Shown here: positions 1 to 7,695 of the stretch, one piece after another
Numbering within the stretch: position 1 is the stretch's first letter
How the letters are laid out: the number at the start of each line of letters is the position of its first letter
DNA from: Bact-19 sp038319215
GTDB lineage: Bacteria > Bacteroidota > Bacteroidia > Bacteroidales > ML635J-15
Direction: 5' to 3'
DNA: 17,949 nt
NCBI GenBank assembly: GCA_038319215.1
Contig: JBBQCZ010000079.1
Location: 1-17,949, forward strand
Notes under the pieces: generated by a model
What the model was told of the DNA's origin: nothing
The model's input: the letters and a program-made list of their open reading frames with translations, nothing else
The model's database searches: none
Translations under genes and position numbers: made by a program

Positions 1-632
1 TCGTCAGTAGTAACATAAAATCCTTTAAAAAACTCGTTGAAAGTTGTGTTATCTACGAATTTGCTCAAATTAGCACTACTTGTAAAGCTTTGCGCCAAAC
101 TCAAAGGTAAATCTATCTTCATCAAGCTGTCTGCTGGATCAAAATACAATGGTGCAGTACTTAGTAGTTCGTAATCTGAGGGCTGAAGCGTAAAATTTGA
201 ATAATAAGTAGAATCCAGATACACATCTTTTTTAAGTCTGTAAACATTTACACTCTGAGCAGCATTATAATCACCATAATGAGATGAATATTTTAAATGT
301 AATTCTAATGAGTTTATTTCATTTACAACACTAAAATCGACATTGCTAGTTGAAATTCGAGCCTGACAAACAAAACCAGCCTTGGTAAATCCAAAAACAG
401 GATCGTTATAGCTACCCAAAGGAGAAAGAGTTCTTTCATCTGTTGAGATAATATTATCTAAAACTGTAAAACAATCAACATCAATTGTATCAGCAAAAAG
501 GTCCAGCTTATCGCTACCCGGAATAATCCCCAAACCAATATCAGAATCTTCTTGATTACAAGAATTCAAGAAAAAAACTGCTAACACTAAAGATAACAGT
601 AAAAAGTTGCGACATGAAAGTATTTTATTCAT
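1..632 (-). CDS. DUF4270-family lipoprotein, 3' end cut by the window edge
   Basis: The reading frame is open from the ATG at 632 down to base 1 (about 210 codons seen) and continues outside the window. The N-terminus has a basic start, a hydrophobic stretch (about residues 10-22) and a lipobox LNSC with Cys25, so the product should be a lipidated, surface- or periplasm-facing lipoprotein. The segment after the Cys (GLGIIPGSDKLDLFADTID) and the later pattern (ISTDERTLSPLGSYNDPVFG) match my memory of the DUF4270 family of Bacteroidota, whose function is unknown. The start codon overlaps the stop codon of the upstream GT5-like gene by one base (TAATG at 634-630), so the two are probably translationally coupled and share a promoter. 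Certain: open frame and lipobox. Recalled without a search: the family name. The missing C-terminal part could hold further domains. Confidence 0.8.
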   Translation of the reverse strand, partial: MNKILSCRNFLLLSLVLAVFFLNSCNQEDSDIGLGIIPGSDKLDLFADTIDVDCFTVLDNIISTDERTLSPLGSYNDPVFGFTKAGFVCQARISTSNVDFSVVNEINSLELHLKYSSHYGDYNAAQSVNVYRLKKDVYLDSTYYSNFTLQPSDYELLSTAPLYFDPADSLMKIDLPLSLAQSFTSSANLSKFVDNTTFNEFFKGFYVTTD

Positions 633-1444
633 TAAAATTTGTTTTCGATTAATTTATCGTAAAATTCGTTGTACTTATCAATATAATTTTCTGGGTTTTG
701 AGCTTTTAAATACGGAGTTTTCCCAGACTCTACATATTCTACTATTTCATCATTTACACTATTTGACCCAAAAATAACGCCATCAGAATTTTCAATAGCG
801 AATTTGGTAAGGTTTTTCCAATCAGGTGGAGCTAAAACTGCCACATCTTCAGGATAAACGCCATCTTCTCTCAATTTTTGAGGTAAATCTGCATTTAGAG
901 GTTTTGAAAACTCATCGTTATAAACAGAATAAACAATTTTAAAATTATTGTCAAATAACGGATCGTTGCTGTATATTTTTTTCATATAAAATGGAACCAA
1001 TGCAGTAAACCAACCATGACAATGAATAATATCAGGAGCCCATCCAAGTTTTTTAACAGTTTCGATAACACCTCGAGAATAAAAAATTGCTCTCTCATCA
1101 TTATCTTTAAACTCTTTACCTTTATCCGTGAGTGCAAACTTGCGACTAAAGAAGTCGTCATTGTCAATAAAATAAACTTGCATTCTAGCTGGCTGAATTG
1201 AGGCAACTTTAATAACAAGTGGATGGTCAGTATCATCGATAACCAAATTCATCCCACTTAACCTTATCACCTCATGAAGCTGATTACGTCTTTCGTTAAT
1301 ATTTCCAAACTTTGGTAAAAATGTGCGAATTTCCCTATCGCGCTCTTGAATCCCTTGAGGTAAATGTCTGCCTATAATCGACATTTCAGTCTCAGGTAAA
1401 TAAGGCATAATCTCTTGTGTCACGAAAAGAACTTTCAATTTCAT
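632..1444 (-). CDS. Half-length glycogen/starch synthase-like protein (GT5 N-terminal domain only)
   Basis: The 270-residue protein resembles the first Rossmann domain of GT5 glycogen synthases. It starts with a KVLFVTQEIMP strand, has DIIHCHGWFTALVP at about residues 139-152 (the HCHDWHTA region of true synthases), and ends soon after the DGVIFGSNSVNDEIVEY segment that corresponds to the SPTYAKEI motif. Genuine glycogen synthases are about 470-500 residues and have a second nucleotide-binding domain, which is absent here. The ADP-glucose motif KTGGL expected near residue 15 is replaced by LPETEMS. Proteins of this short form are usually annotated glycogen synthase in Bacteroidota and commonly sit next to panC, but a true synthase activity is doubtful. 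The gene is divergent from panC and overlaps the downstream lipoprotein gene by one base. The start at 1444 fits the usual N-terminus of the domain. Confidence 0.82.
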   Translation of the reverse strand: MKLKVLFVTQEIMPYLPETEMSIIGRHLPQGIQERDREIRTFLPKFGNINERRNQLHEVIRLSGMNLVIDDTDHPLVIKVASIQPARMQVYFIDNDDFFSRKFALTDKGKEFKDNDERAIFYSRGVIETVKKLGWAPDIIHCHGWFTALVPFYMKKIYSNDPLFDNNFKIVYSVYNDEFSKPLNADLPQKLREDGVYPEDVAVLAPPDWKNLTKFAIENSDGVIFGSNSVNDEIVEYVESGKTPYLKAQNPENYIDKYNEFYDKLIENKF

Positions 1445-1480
1445 AATTCAGTTACTAATATTGTTTGTAATTTGAAGTCA

Positions 1481-1488
1481 CAAAAATA
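1481..1488 (-). promoter_or_regulatory. Candidate -7 promoter element for the GT5-like/DUF4270 pair
   Basis: Read on the minus strand this is TATTTTTG, an exact match to the Bacteroidota -7 consensus TAnnTTTG, 36 nt before the start codon at 1444. The upstream -33 position carries only a weak TGTG at 22 nt. The placement in the divergent gap is right, but a single element in AT-rich DNA can arise by chance. Confidence 0.4.
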
Positions 1489-1594
1489 TAAAAAAATATT
1501 AATATATCCGCACATTGAACCTAAACGATTTAATAAGAAAATTATTGCCGCTAGTTATTAAACTAATTAATAATCACTTTTTAAACTTAATTTG

Positions 1595-1624
1595 TTGTTA
1601 TTATTAAGATATTTTTAATATTTG
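1595..1624 (+). promoter_or_regulatory. Candidate promoter of panC
   Basis: TTG (1595-1597, preceded by another TTTG) is followed after 19 nt by AATATTTG (1617-1624), one mismatch from TAnnTTTG. The panC start codon lies 41 nt downstream. It shares the divergent gap 1445-1665 with the minus-strand promoter candidate at 1481-1488. The rest of that gap shows only AT-rich sequence. Confidence 0.45.
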
Positions 1625-1665
1625 CAGAGTTTTATTGACAATAATATTTTCGCAAAAAAATTTAT

Positions 1666-2511
1666 ATGAGAATTATTAAAACAGTTGCAGAAATGATTGA
1701 GCTTATGGCTGGTGATTTAAAAAGCCTGAAGACAGGTTTTGTGCCAACGATGGGAGCCCTTCATGCAGGGCACATTTCATTGGTAGATAAATCGGTTAAG
1801 GAGAATGATGTAACAATAGTCTCGATTTTTGTTAACCCAACGCAATTTAACGATAAAACAGATTTTGAAAATTATCCAGTAAGCATTGATGCTGATCTTC
1901 GGATGTTGCAAAATGCTAATTGCGATTTTGTTTTTATGCCACATTATGAAGATGTTTACCAAAACTATTCGGGTTACAAAATGGATTTTGAAGGTCTAGA
2001 CAATATTTATGAAGGAGAATTTAGACCAGGTCATTTCCAGGGAGTGGTTGATATAGTATTCAGATTATTCGACATTATTGCACCAACAAACAGCTATTTT
2101 GGAGAAAAAGACTTTCAACAATTAGCGATTATTAAACTAATGGTAAAAAAGGCCAAATTAAATCTTAAGCTTATACCTTGCGAGATATTAAGAGAAGAAA
2201 GTGGCTTGGCAATGAGTTCAAGAAATGAAAGATTAAGCTCGACTCAACGTAGAATTGCTTCTGAAATTTATAAAACTTTAGATTCTGTAAAAAATTCTGT
2301 AAGCATTTTTAGTAATCCATCACAATTAATTTTAGATATAACAGCAAAAATTGACGAAAATGAAGGTTTGAAAACAGAATATGTAGTATTTTGTGAACCC
2401 GAAAGCCTTAAATCTGTTAATATATTTGAAAAAAATACCTCTGTAAGACTTTGTATTGCAGTATGGTGTGGAAAAATTCGATTAATTGACAATATAAGTT
2501 TGCAGTTTTAA
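1666..2511 (+). CDS. panC: Pantothenate synthetase (pantoate--beta-alanine ligase)
   Basis: PanC condenses pantoate with beta-alanine using ATP, through a pantoyl-adenylate, in the cytoplasm; it is the last step to vitamin B5. The 281-residue length is normal for the family. Visible motifs in order: PTMGALHAGH with HAGH at 33-36 (the HxGH nucleotide-binding signature), FVNPTQF at 55-61, the GEFRPGHFQGVVDIV pantoate/beta-alanine site at about 118-132, GEKDFQQ at 146-152, and MSSRN at 183-187 (the KMSKS-equivalent loop). All key segments are intact. The ATG at 1666 starts directly at the usual MRIIKTVAEM N-terminus. panD, which makes the beta-alanine substrate, follows after 43 nt, with its own promoter candidate beginning inside the last codons of panC. 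Confidence 0.97.
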   Translation: MRIIKTVAEMIELMAGDLKSLKTGFVPTMGALHAGHISLVDKSVKENDVTIVSIFVNPTQFNDKTDFENYPVSIDADLRMLQNANCDFVFMPHYEDVYQNYSGYKMDFEGLDNIYEGEFRPGHFQGVVDIVFRLFDIIAPTNSYFGEKDFQQLAIIKLMVKKAKLNLKLIPCEILREESGLAMSSRNERLSSTQRRIASEIYKTLDSVKNSVSIFSNPSQLILDITAKIDENEGLKTEYVVFCEPESLKSVNIFEKNTSVRLCIAVWCGKIRLIDNISLQF

Positions 2512-2531
2512 ATAAGTATTATTTAACTTTG
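2499..2531 (+). promoter_or_regulatory. Candidate promoter of panD-rfaE2
   Basis: TTTG (2499-2502, inside the panC 3' end) and the exact -7 match TAACTTTG (2524-2531) are separated by 21 nt. The panD ATG is 23 nt further on. This suggests that panD-rfaE2 can be transcribed separately from panC. Confidence 0.55.
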
Positions 2532-2554
2532 CACCGATTTTTTAGATTTATTTT

Positions 2555-2905
2555 ATGAATATAGAAATAGTTAAGTCAAAAATTCACAAAGTAAGAGTGA
2601 CAGAAGCCAACCTACAATATGTTGGTAGCATTACTATTGATGAAGACTTGATGGAAGCTTCAAATATTATTGAGCACGAAAAGGTTCAAGTCGTTAACAT
2701 TAATAATGGCGAACGATTTGAGACTTATGTAATTAAAGGTGCTGCTAGTTCTGGAGTAATTTGTTTAAATGGCCCAGCTGCAAGGAAAGTAGCCGTAGAT
2801 GATGTTGTAATTATCATTTCTTATGCTTCAATGGATTTCGAAGAAGCAAAAACATTTAAACCATCATTTATTTTTCCAGATACGCAAACAAACCGTTTAA
2901 TCTAA
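2555..2905 (+). CDS. panD: Aspartate 1-decarboxylase, pyruvoyl-dependent
   Basis: PanD decarboxylates aspartate to beta-alanine, the substrate of PanC. The 116-residue chain is a proenzyme that cleaves itself between Gly24 and Ser25 (YVGSITID), converting Ser25 to the pyruvoyl cofactor. The residues expected around the active site are present: Lys9, His11, Arg54 and Tyr58 (NGERFETY), and the NGPAAR turn at about 72-77. Length and motifs are standard, so the enzyme should be active. The gene lies between panC and rfaE2; its TAA overlaps the rfaE2 ATG by one base. Confidence 0.97.
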   Translation: MNIEIVKSKIHKVRVTEANLQYVGSITIDEDLMEASNIIEHEKVQVVNINNGERFETYVIKGAASSGVICLNGPAARKVAVDDVVIIISYASMDFEEAKTFKPSFIFPDTQTNRLI

Positions 2906-3387
2906 TGGACTTTACGGCTTTAATCGAATCAAAAATTATTAACCCAGAGGATGTTAATTCCTACATTATGGAATTAAAACAATCGAGCAAATCAATTGTA
3001 TTTACAAATGGCTGCTTCGACATCTTGCACTATGGGCATGTTAATTATCTCACAAAAGCACGAAGTTTGGGCGACAAACTAATTATTGGATTAAATTCTG
3101 ATAGTTCTGTTCGAAATTTAAAAGGAGAGTCAAGACCAATAAATAATCAAAATGCAAGAGCAATATTACTGGCATCGTTTATTTTTGTTGATGCTGTAAT
3201 TATTTTTGACGAAGACACACCTGAGAATTTAATAGAAACTGTTACTCCCAATGTTTTAGTTAAAGGAGGTGATTATAAATTTGAAGATATTGTAGGTGCC
3301 GATTTTGTGACAAAAAATGGCGGAAGCGTTGAAATAATTCAATTTGTTGATGGCTTTTCATCTACTAATATCATTAATAAAATTTGA
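2905..3387 (+). CDS. rfaE2: D-glycero-beta-D-manno-heptose 1-phosphate adenylyltransferase
   Basis: This 160-residue nucleotidyltransferase corresponds to the C-terminal half of E. coli HldE and makes ADP-heptose for LPS core from heptose 1-phosphate and ATP. Motifs: TNGCFDILHYGH at 34-45 with the HxGH signature (HYGH 42-45), GLNSDSSV around 62-69, SRPIN 76-80, DEDTP 102-106, VKGGDY 119-124, and the terminal STNIINKI. The sugar-kinase half is absent, so a separate rfaE1 kinase gene should lie elsewhere. The one-base overlap with panD (TAATG at 2903-2907) implies translational coupling, although the two enzymes belong to different pathways. A related glycerol-phosphate or FAD-type cytidylyltransferase is less likely given the GGDY and STNII motifs. 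Confidence 0.92.
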   Translation: MDFTALIESKIINPEDVNSYIMELKQSSKSIVFTNGCFDILHYGHVNYLTKARSLGDKLIIGLNSDSSVRNLKGESRPINNQNARAILLASFIFVDAVIIFDEDTPENLIETVTPNVLVKGGDYKFEDIVGADFVTKNGGSVEIIQFVDGFSSTNIINKI

Positions 3388-3413
3388 CTGTAATAAAAAA
3401 ATTATTATATTTG
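3383..3413 (+). promoter_or_regulatory. Promoter of the lipocalin-like gene and radA
   Basis: TTTG (3383-3386, overlapping the end of rfaE2) and TATATTTG (3406-3413) are separated by exactly 19 nt. This is the best match to the Bacteroidota sigma-ABfr-type consensus in the window. The next start codon is 25 nt downstream at 3439. Confidence 0.65.
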
Positions 3414-3438
3414 CGTTTGATAAATTAAATTAACCTAG

Positions 3439-3846
3439 ATGAAATCATTAAAATTTTACATTATAGTTTTGTTTGCTTCTTTTGCTATTGCTAGTTGCAC
3501 TAACGTTCAAGACGAAATAGTTGGAGTGTGGAATTTCCAAACTTTTAATACTCAGCCTCAAGGAACAATTACTTGGACTTTTAGGGATAATGGAGAATTA
3601 ATTAGAATTATGGAAACAGATTCAGGTCTAGTTTTTGATTCTTGTACTTATATTATTGACAAGTCATTATTTAAGAAACAAATTACAATTTCGGGCAGTC
3701 AGATGCTTACTGGACAAGATGATTTAAACGGCGTTTATCGCATAGATAAGTTTAAAAGTGACATAATGGTTTTAACACGCGAGAGACTGGCTGACGACGA
3801 AGTTGCAGGAGCCTACTTAAGATGTGAGATGATCCGCAAACAATAG
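3439..3846 (+). CDS. Small lipocalin-like lipoprotein
   Basis: The 135-residue product has a clear lipoprotein signal: a short basic start, a hydrophobic core and the lipobox IASC with Cys20. The mature part begins with a GVWNFQTFN pattern followed by alternating beta-strand-like segments (TITWTFRDNGELIRI, YIIDKSLFKKQITIS), which is typical of the lipocalin-like domains in small Bacteroidota lipoproteins. Binding partner and function are unknown. It has a strong promoter candidate of its own and ends 3 nt before radA, so the two are probably co-transcribed, though no functional link to DNA repair is evident. Confidence 0.75.
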   Translation: MKSLKFYIIVLFASFAIASCTNVQDEIVGVWNFQTFNTQPQGTITWTFRDNGELIRIMETDSGLVFDSCTYIIDKSLFKKQITISGSQMLTGQDDLNGVYRIDKFKSDIMVLTRERLADDEVAGAYLRCEMIRKQ

Positions 3847-3849
3847 TAT

Positions 3850-5205
3850 ATGTCAAAAGATAAGACAGTTTTCGTTTGTCAAAACTGTGGATATGTATCG
3901 CCAAAATGGGCGGGAAAATGTTCCAACTGTAATAGTTGGAATTCTTTTATTGAGGAAGTTCAATTTAAAGAAGACAAAAGCCTAAAATCTGCCTCTAGCG
4001 CAAAACCAGGAAACCCAATTGCTATAAATGACATCGTTCAGAATGTATTTTACAGAATGAAAATGCATTATTCGGAGCTAGATAGAGTATTAGGAGGTGG
4101 GCTTGTACCAGGATCACTAGTCCTTCTTGGCGGCGAACCAGGCATTGGAAAATCAACACTTATTCTTCAATCAGTTCTAAATTTAACCGGAACTAAGGTA
4201 TTATATATTTCTGGAGAAGAAAGTGAAACCCAAATAAAACTTAGAGCCGAAAGAATAGGGATAAACAATACCGATTGTTTTATTTATACAGAAACTAATA
4301 TTGAGAAAATTCTCGCAACCATAAAATCAATAAATCCAAACATAGTAGTTATTGACTCTATTCAAACTGTTGCATCAGCAGATTTAAGTTCTTCACCAGG
4401 AACCGTTTCTCAAATTAGAGAATGTGCAAGGCAATTGCAGGAATACGCAAAAGAATCTGCTACGCCAGTAATTTTAATTGGCCACATTAATAAAGATGGA
4501 GATATTGCTGGTCCAATGTCTTTAGAGCATATAGTTGATGTGGTACTTCAATTTGAAGGCGATAATAATCATTTTTACCGTTTGCTTCGTCCAAAGAAAA
4601 ACAGGTTTGGGTCAACATATGAAATTGGCGTTTTTGAAATGGCAGGTAACGGACTTAAAGAAATAACCGACCCAGGAAACATACTTCTCTCTGGAGACAA
4701 TACAGGTCTTAGTGGAGTAGCGTTTGGAACAATTGCAGAAGGATCGAGAACATTTCTTATCGAAATACAATCATTAGCTGCAAATGCAGTTTTTAGCACT
4801 CCACAGCGTAATGCAACTGGTTTCGACGCAAGACGATTTCAGATGTTGTTGGCTGTTATAGAGAAAAGATTGGGTTTAAAACTCGTTCAAAAGGATATTT
4901 TTCTAAACATTGCAGGAGGACTAAAAATTAGTGACCCAGCAGCCGACTTAGCAGTAATATCTGCAGTTATTTCATCGTATTTTGACAAGCCAATAAGAGA
5001 AAATTCCTGTTTTATTGGAGAAGTTGGACTATCTGGTCAAATACGTCCGGTGTCGTTTATCGAAAAAAGAGTTGGTGAAGCTATTAGATTAGGTTTTGAC
5101 AAAATCTGCATTTCTTCATCACAAAAATCAGAAATAAAAATAAAAGATTCAAAAATTATTGCAGTATCAGACGTTAAAGACTTCGCCAGCAAGCTTTTCA
5201 AATAA
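3850..5205 (+). CDS. radA: DNA repair protein RadA
   Basis: RadA (Sms) is a RecA-like hexameric ATPase that drives branch migration and processes recombination intermediates. The 451-residue protein has all family parts. There is an N-terminal C4 zinc finger (Cys10, 13, 24, 27). The Walker A motif is GGEPGIGKST (94-103), followed by the SGEES segment (121-125) and Walker B VVIDS (166-170). The RadA-specific KNRFG motif is at 250-254. The C-terminal Lon-protease-like domain includes the GEVGLSGQIRPV segment. The ATG at 3850, 3 nt after the previous gene, precedes the zinc finger by the usual few residues. The gene ends with tandem TAA stops (5203-5208) and converges on the PBP gene. Confidence 0.97.
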   Translation: MSKDKTVFVCQNCGYVSPKWAGKCSNCNSWNSFIEEVQFKEDKSLKSASSAKPGNPIAINDIVQNVFYRMKMHYSELDRVLGGGLVPGSLVLLGGEPGIGKSTLILQSVLNLTGTKVLYISGEESETQIKLRAERIGINNTDCFIYTETNIEKILATIKSINPNIVVIDSIQTVASADLSSSPGTVSQIRECARQLQEYAKESATPVILIGHINKDGDIAGPMSLEHIVDVVLQFEGDNNHFYRLLRPKKNRFGSTYEIGVFEMAGNGLKEITDPGNILLSGDNTGLSGVAFGTIAEGSRTFLIEIQSLAANAVFSTPQRNATGFDARRFQMLLAVIEKRLGLKLVQKDIFLNIAGGLKISDPAADLAVISAVISSYFDKPIRENSCFIGEVGLSGQIRPVSFIEKRVGEAIRLGFDKICISSSQKSEIKIKDSKIIAVSDVKDFASKLFK

Positions 5206-5235
5206 TAATTGCTAAACCCTTATCTCAGTTCAACG

Positions 5236-5255
5236 AAACAAGCCAGATTGTTTTT
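5236..5255. terminator. Weak hairpin between the convergent radA and PBP genes
   Basis: AAACAA (5236-5241) and TTGTTT (5248-5253) form a 6-bp AT-rich stem with a GCCAGA loop, followed by two more T residues. It lies in the 48-nt gap between the radA stop and the PBP stop. The stem is weak, so this is only a suggestion of a terminator. Confidence 0.25.
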
Positions 5256-7605
5256 ACAAATTATTAAAATCACCATTTCTATTATTCTTATCATACTCCG
5301 CACAATCAATTTCGACAGAAAGATTGCTAGGTCTCTCGAACTTGGCATCACGCGAGTATGGCAATTTTGGGTCATCATAGACCTTTTGCATATATAATCC
5401 CCAAATTGGTAATGCAAGAGATGCGCCCTGACCAAGAGTTATGTATCGGAAACGAATACTTCTTTCTTCTCCACCGACCCATGCTCCGCTCACTAACTCT
5501 GGAGAAACACCAATAAACCAACCATCAGAATGATTATTTGTTGTACCAGTTTTTCCAGCAAGTTCACTGTTAATTTTATAAACTGAACGAATTCTTGTAC
5601 CTGTACCCTCGTTTATAACACCTTTCATAAGGTCAATCATCAAGTAAGCGGTTTCCTCACTAAGAGCCTCCGTTTGGTGCCCTGAAAAATTCGCAAGAAC
5701 ATTTCCATTTTTATCTTCAATTCTCACAACATATACTGGTCTTGTGTATATTCCTTTATTTGCAAAAGTACAATATGCACCCACCATTTCACTTAATAAT
5801 ACTTCTGGAGCTCCAACACAAATTGAAGGATATGGATCGATTGGACTATTAACCCCCATCTTTTTTGCAATTGACACTACCGCCTGTGGCGAATATTGTT
5901 TTAATACCCATGCCGAGATTTGGTTTAACGATTGAGCCAATCCTGTTTTTAATGAAATCATTTCTCCATCAAGTTTTGAAGGCGAATATTTAGGAGTGTA
6001 AAATTCATTTGGCGATCCTTTTGGTAATTGGAAAGTAACCTCCACATTTGGAACTTTTGTACATGGAGATAATCCATTTTGCATTGCCAAACAATAGATA
6101 AAAGGTTTTATTGTTGAGCCTACTTGCCTTCTCGATTTATTTACCTGATCAAATTTAAAATGGCTATAATTTATTCCACCTACATAAGCTCTAACATAAC
6201 CAGTTTGTGGCTCCATCGACATAAAGCCAGCTCGCAAAAACATTTTATAGTACGTTAACGAATCCATAGGAGTCATAACTGTATCAATATCACCTTCCCA
6301 AGAAAACACACTCATTGAAACAGGTTCTTTAAACGACATAATAATGGAATCTTCTGGACAACCGTTAGCTTTAAGTTCACGCCACCTATCACTTCTACGC
6401 ATTGAAGCAAACATAATTTGTTCAATTTGGGCATCCGTCATTTCACCTGCAAAAGGAGCTTTTTTATTTGTCTTTTGGTCTTTTACAAATTCTTTCTGAA
6501 TATATCCACCAATATGTAAGGTTACAGCATCTTCTGCATATTTTTGCATCCTGCTATTAACAGTGGTGTAAATTTGCAAGCCATCACTATATATATCGTA
6601 ATTTGCACCATCGGGTTTTGTGTTTTTATTGCACCAACCGTAAGATGGGTCTATAGACCAATTTATAGAGTCTTCAACATATTCTCGAATATCAGAATAA
6701 TCATCGAAAACAGGCTTATTGGCAGTTAACCATTGTCTTAAAAACTCACGAAAATAAGTTGCAGAACCAATATTATGGTCAACTTTCTGATACTTTATAT
6801 CTAATGGTCTTTGAGTTAAAGAGTCAAATTCTTCTTCGGTAATAAAATCATACTTGTACATTTGACCTAAAACAACATTTCGACGGTGCAAAGTTTGTTC
6901 TGGTCTTTTAAGTGGATTATAAAGAGATGGATTTTGAGCCATTCCAATTAGCATTGCCGACTGAGTAATATTTAAAGCATTAGGAGTAGTGTCGAAATAA
7001 ACCCTTGAAGCAGATTCGATTCCAACAGCAAGATTAAGGAAATCAAATTTATTAAGATACATTTCAATAATTTCTTCCTTTGTAAAGCTTTTTTCGAGTT
7101 TCACAGCAATAATCCATTCTTGAAATTTTCGCTGAGCAATTTGTATCTTATTCATGTTACTCTCACGTGGGAATAACATTTTTGCTAATTGTTGAGTAAT
7201 AGTACTACCACCACCTTTAGTTCCGCCACCAGCCATACCAGTAAAAACTCTCGGCAATGCTTTAAAGTCAATCCCAGAATGTTTATAAAATCGAATATCT
7301 TCAGTAGCCACCAGAGCATCAATAAGATGTGGAGACAAATCATTATAAGAAACTTGAGACCTATTTTCCCTAAAATATGTACCAAGTAATTCTAAATCAC
7401 TTGAATAAACTCTTGTTGCCAAATTTTCGTTTGGGTTCTCCAATTGCTCAAATGTTGGCATTTTTCCGAATACTCCTTTTGACAATAAAAAGAAATATCC
7501 AGTAAGCATAAAAACAAAAAATAATATAACCGCCCAAAAAGTAATTGTAAAAGTTTTAGCAAACTTGGGAGAATATGTTACATTTGCACTTTTTAAATTT
7601 GTCAT
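5254..7605 (-). CDS. mrcA: Class A penicillin-binding protein 1A (bifunctional transglycosylase/transpeptidase)
   Basis: This protein polymerises and cross-links peptidoglycan at the outer face of the inner membrane. The 783-residue chain has one N-terminal membrane anchor (about 18-42). A GT51 transglycosylase domain follows, with EDIRFYKHSG (catalytic Glu102), GGSTITQQLAKML (132-144) and EEIIEMYLNKFDFLN (177-191). The transpeptidase domain has SxxK as STIK (Ser497-Lys500), SxN as SLN (559-561) and KTGT (685-688). All catalytic motifs are intact. An extra segment rich in charged residues (about 370-450) separates the two domains. The gene is monocistronic as far as visible, divergent from topA and convergent with radA. 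The start at 7605 leaves a short cytoplasmic tail before the anchor, as usual. The symbol is by analogy with E. coli. Confidence 0.95.
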   Translation of the reverse strand: MTNLKSANVTYSPKFAKTFTITFWAVILFFVFMLTGYFFLLSKGVFGKMPTFEQLENPNENLATRVYSSDLELLGTYFRENRSQVSYNDLSPHLIDALVATEDIRFYKHSGIDFKALPRVFTGMAGGGTKGGGSTITQQLAKMLFPRESNMNKIQIAQRKFQEWIIAVKLEKSFTKEEIIEMYLNKFDFLNLAVGIESASRVYFDTTPNALNITQSAMLIGMAQNPSLYNPLKRPEQTLHRRNVVLGQMYKYDFITEEEFDSLTQRPLDIKYQKVDHNIGSATYFREFLRQWLTANKPVFDDYSDIREYVEDSINWSIDPSYGWCNKNTKPDGANYDIYSDGLQIYTTVNSRMQKYAEDAVTLHIGGYIQKEFVKDQKTNKKAPFAGEMTDAQIEQIMFASMRRSDRWRELKANGCPEDSIIMSFKEPVSMSVFSWEGDIDTVMTPMDSLTYYKMFLRAGFMSMEPQTGYVRAYVGGINYSHFKFDQVNKSRRQVGSTIKPFIYCLAMQNGLSPCTKVPNVEVTFQLPKGSPNEFYTPKYSPSKLDGEMISLKTGLAQSLNQISAWVLKQYSPQAVVSIAKKMGVNSPIDPYPSICVGAPEVLLSEMVGAYCTFANKGIYTRPVYVVRIEDKNGNVLANFSGHQTEALSEETAYLMIDLMKGVINEGTGTRIRSVYKINSELAGKTGTTNNHSDGWFIGVSPELVSGAWVGGEERSIRFRYITLGQGASLALPIWGLYMQKVYDDPKLPYSRDAKFERPSNLSVEIDCAEYDKNNRNGDFNNL

Positions 7606-7622
7606 AGTTTATAAAATTATGG

Positions 7623-7674
7623 CGTAAAATTAAAAAAAATTTATGAATTCGTTTTTGAATTTGTTTATTTTACG
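7623..7674. promoter_or_regulatory. Divergent promoter region with an 8-bp inverted repeat
   Basis: CGTAAAAT (7623-7630) and ATTTTACG (7667-7674) are perfect inverted copies. The minus-strand copy lies 17 nt before the PBP start and the plus-strand copy 21 nt before the topA start. Read toward each gene they give TTAATTTTACG and TTTATTTTACG, a degenerate form of the -7 element. They could be paired -10-like elements or a shared operator; the sequence does not decide between these. Confidence 0.35.
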
Positions 7675-7695
7675 TCCGAAAATTAAAAATATTAA

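Noticed and set aside
632..1444. Reading the GT5-like gene as a truncated pseudogene of a full glycogen synthase
   Set aside because: The frame is intact, is coupled by overlap to the next gene, and ends at a domain boundary. Short forms of this kind beside panC are known in Bacteroidota, so it is a real gene rather than decay.
5209..5397. Plus-strand open frame of 62 codons directly after radA
   Set aside because: It lies wholly within the antisense of the PBP1A 3' end, has no recognisable protein features and begins just after the tandem radA stops; a shadow frame.
7189..7389. Paired open frames on both strands inside the PBP1A gene
   Set aside because: Both overlap the strongly supported transglycosylase domain and show no motifs or start context.
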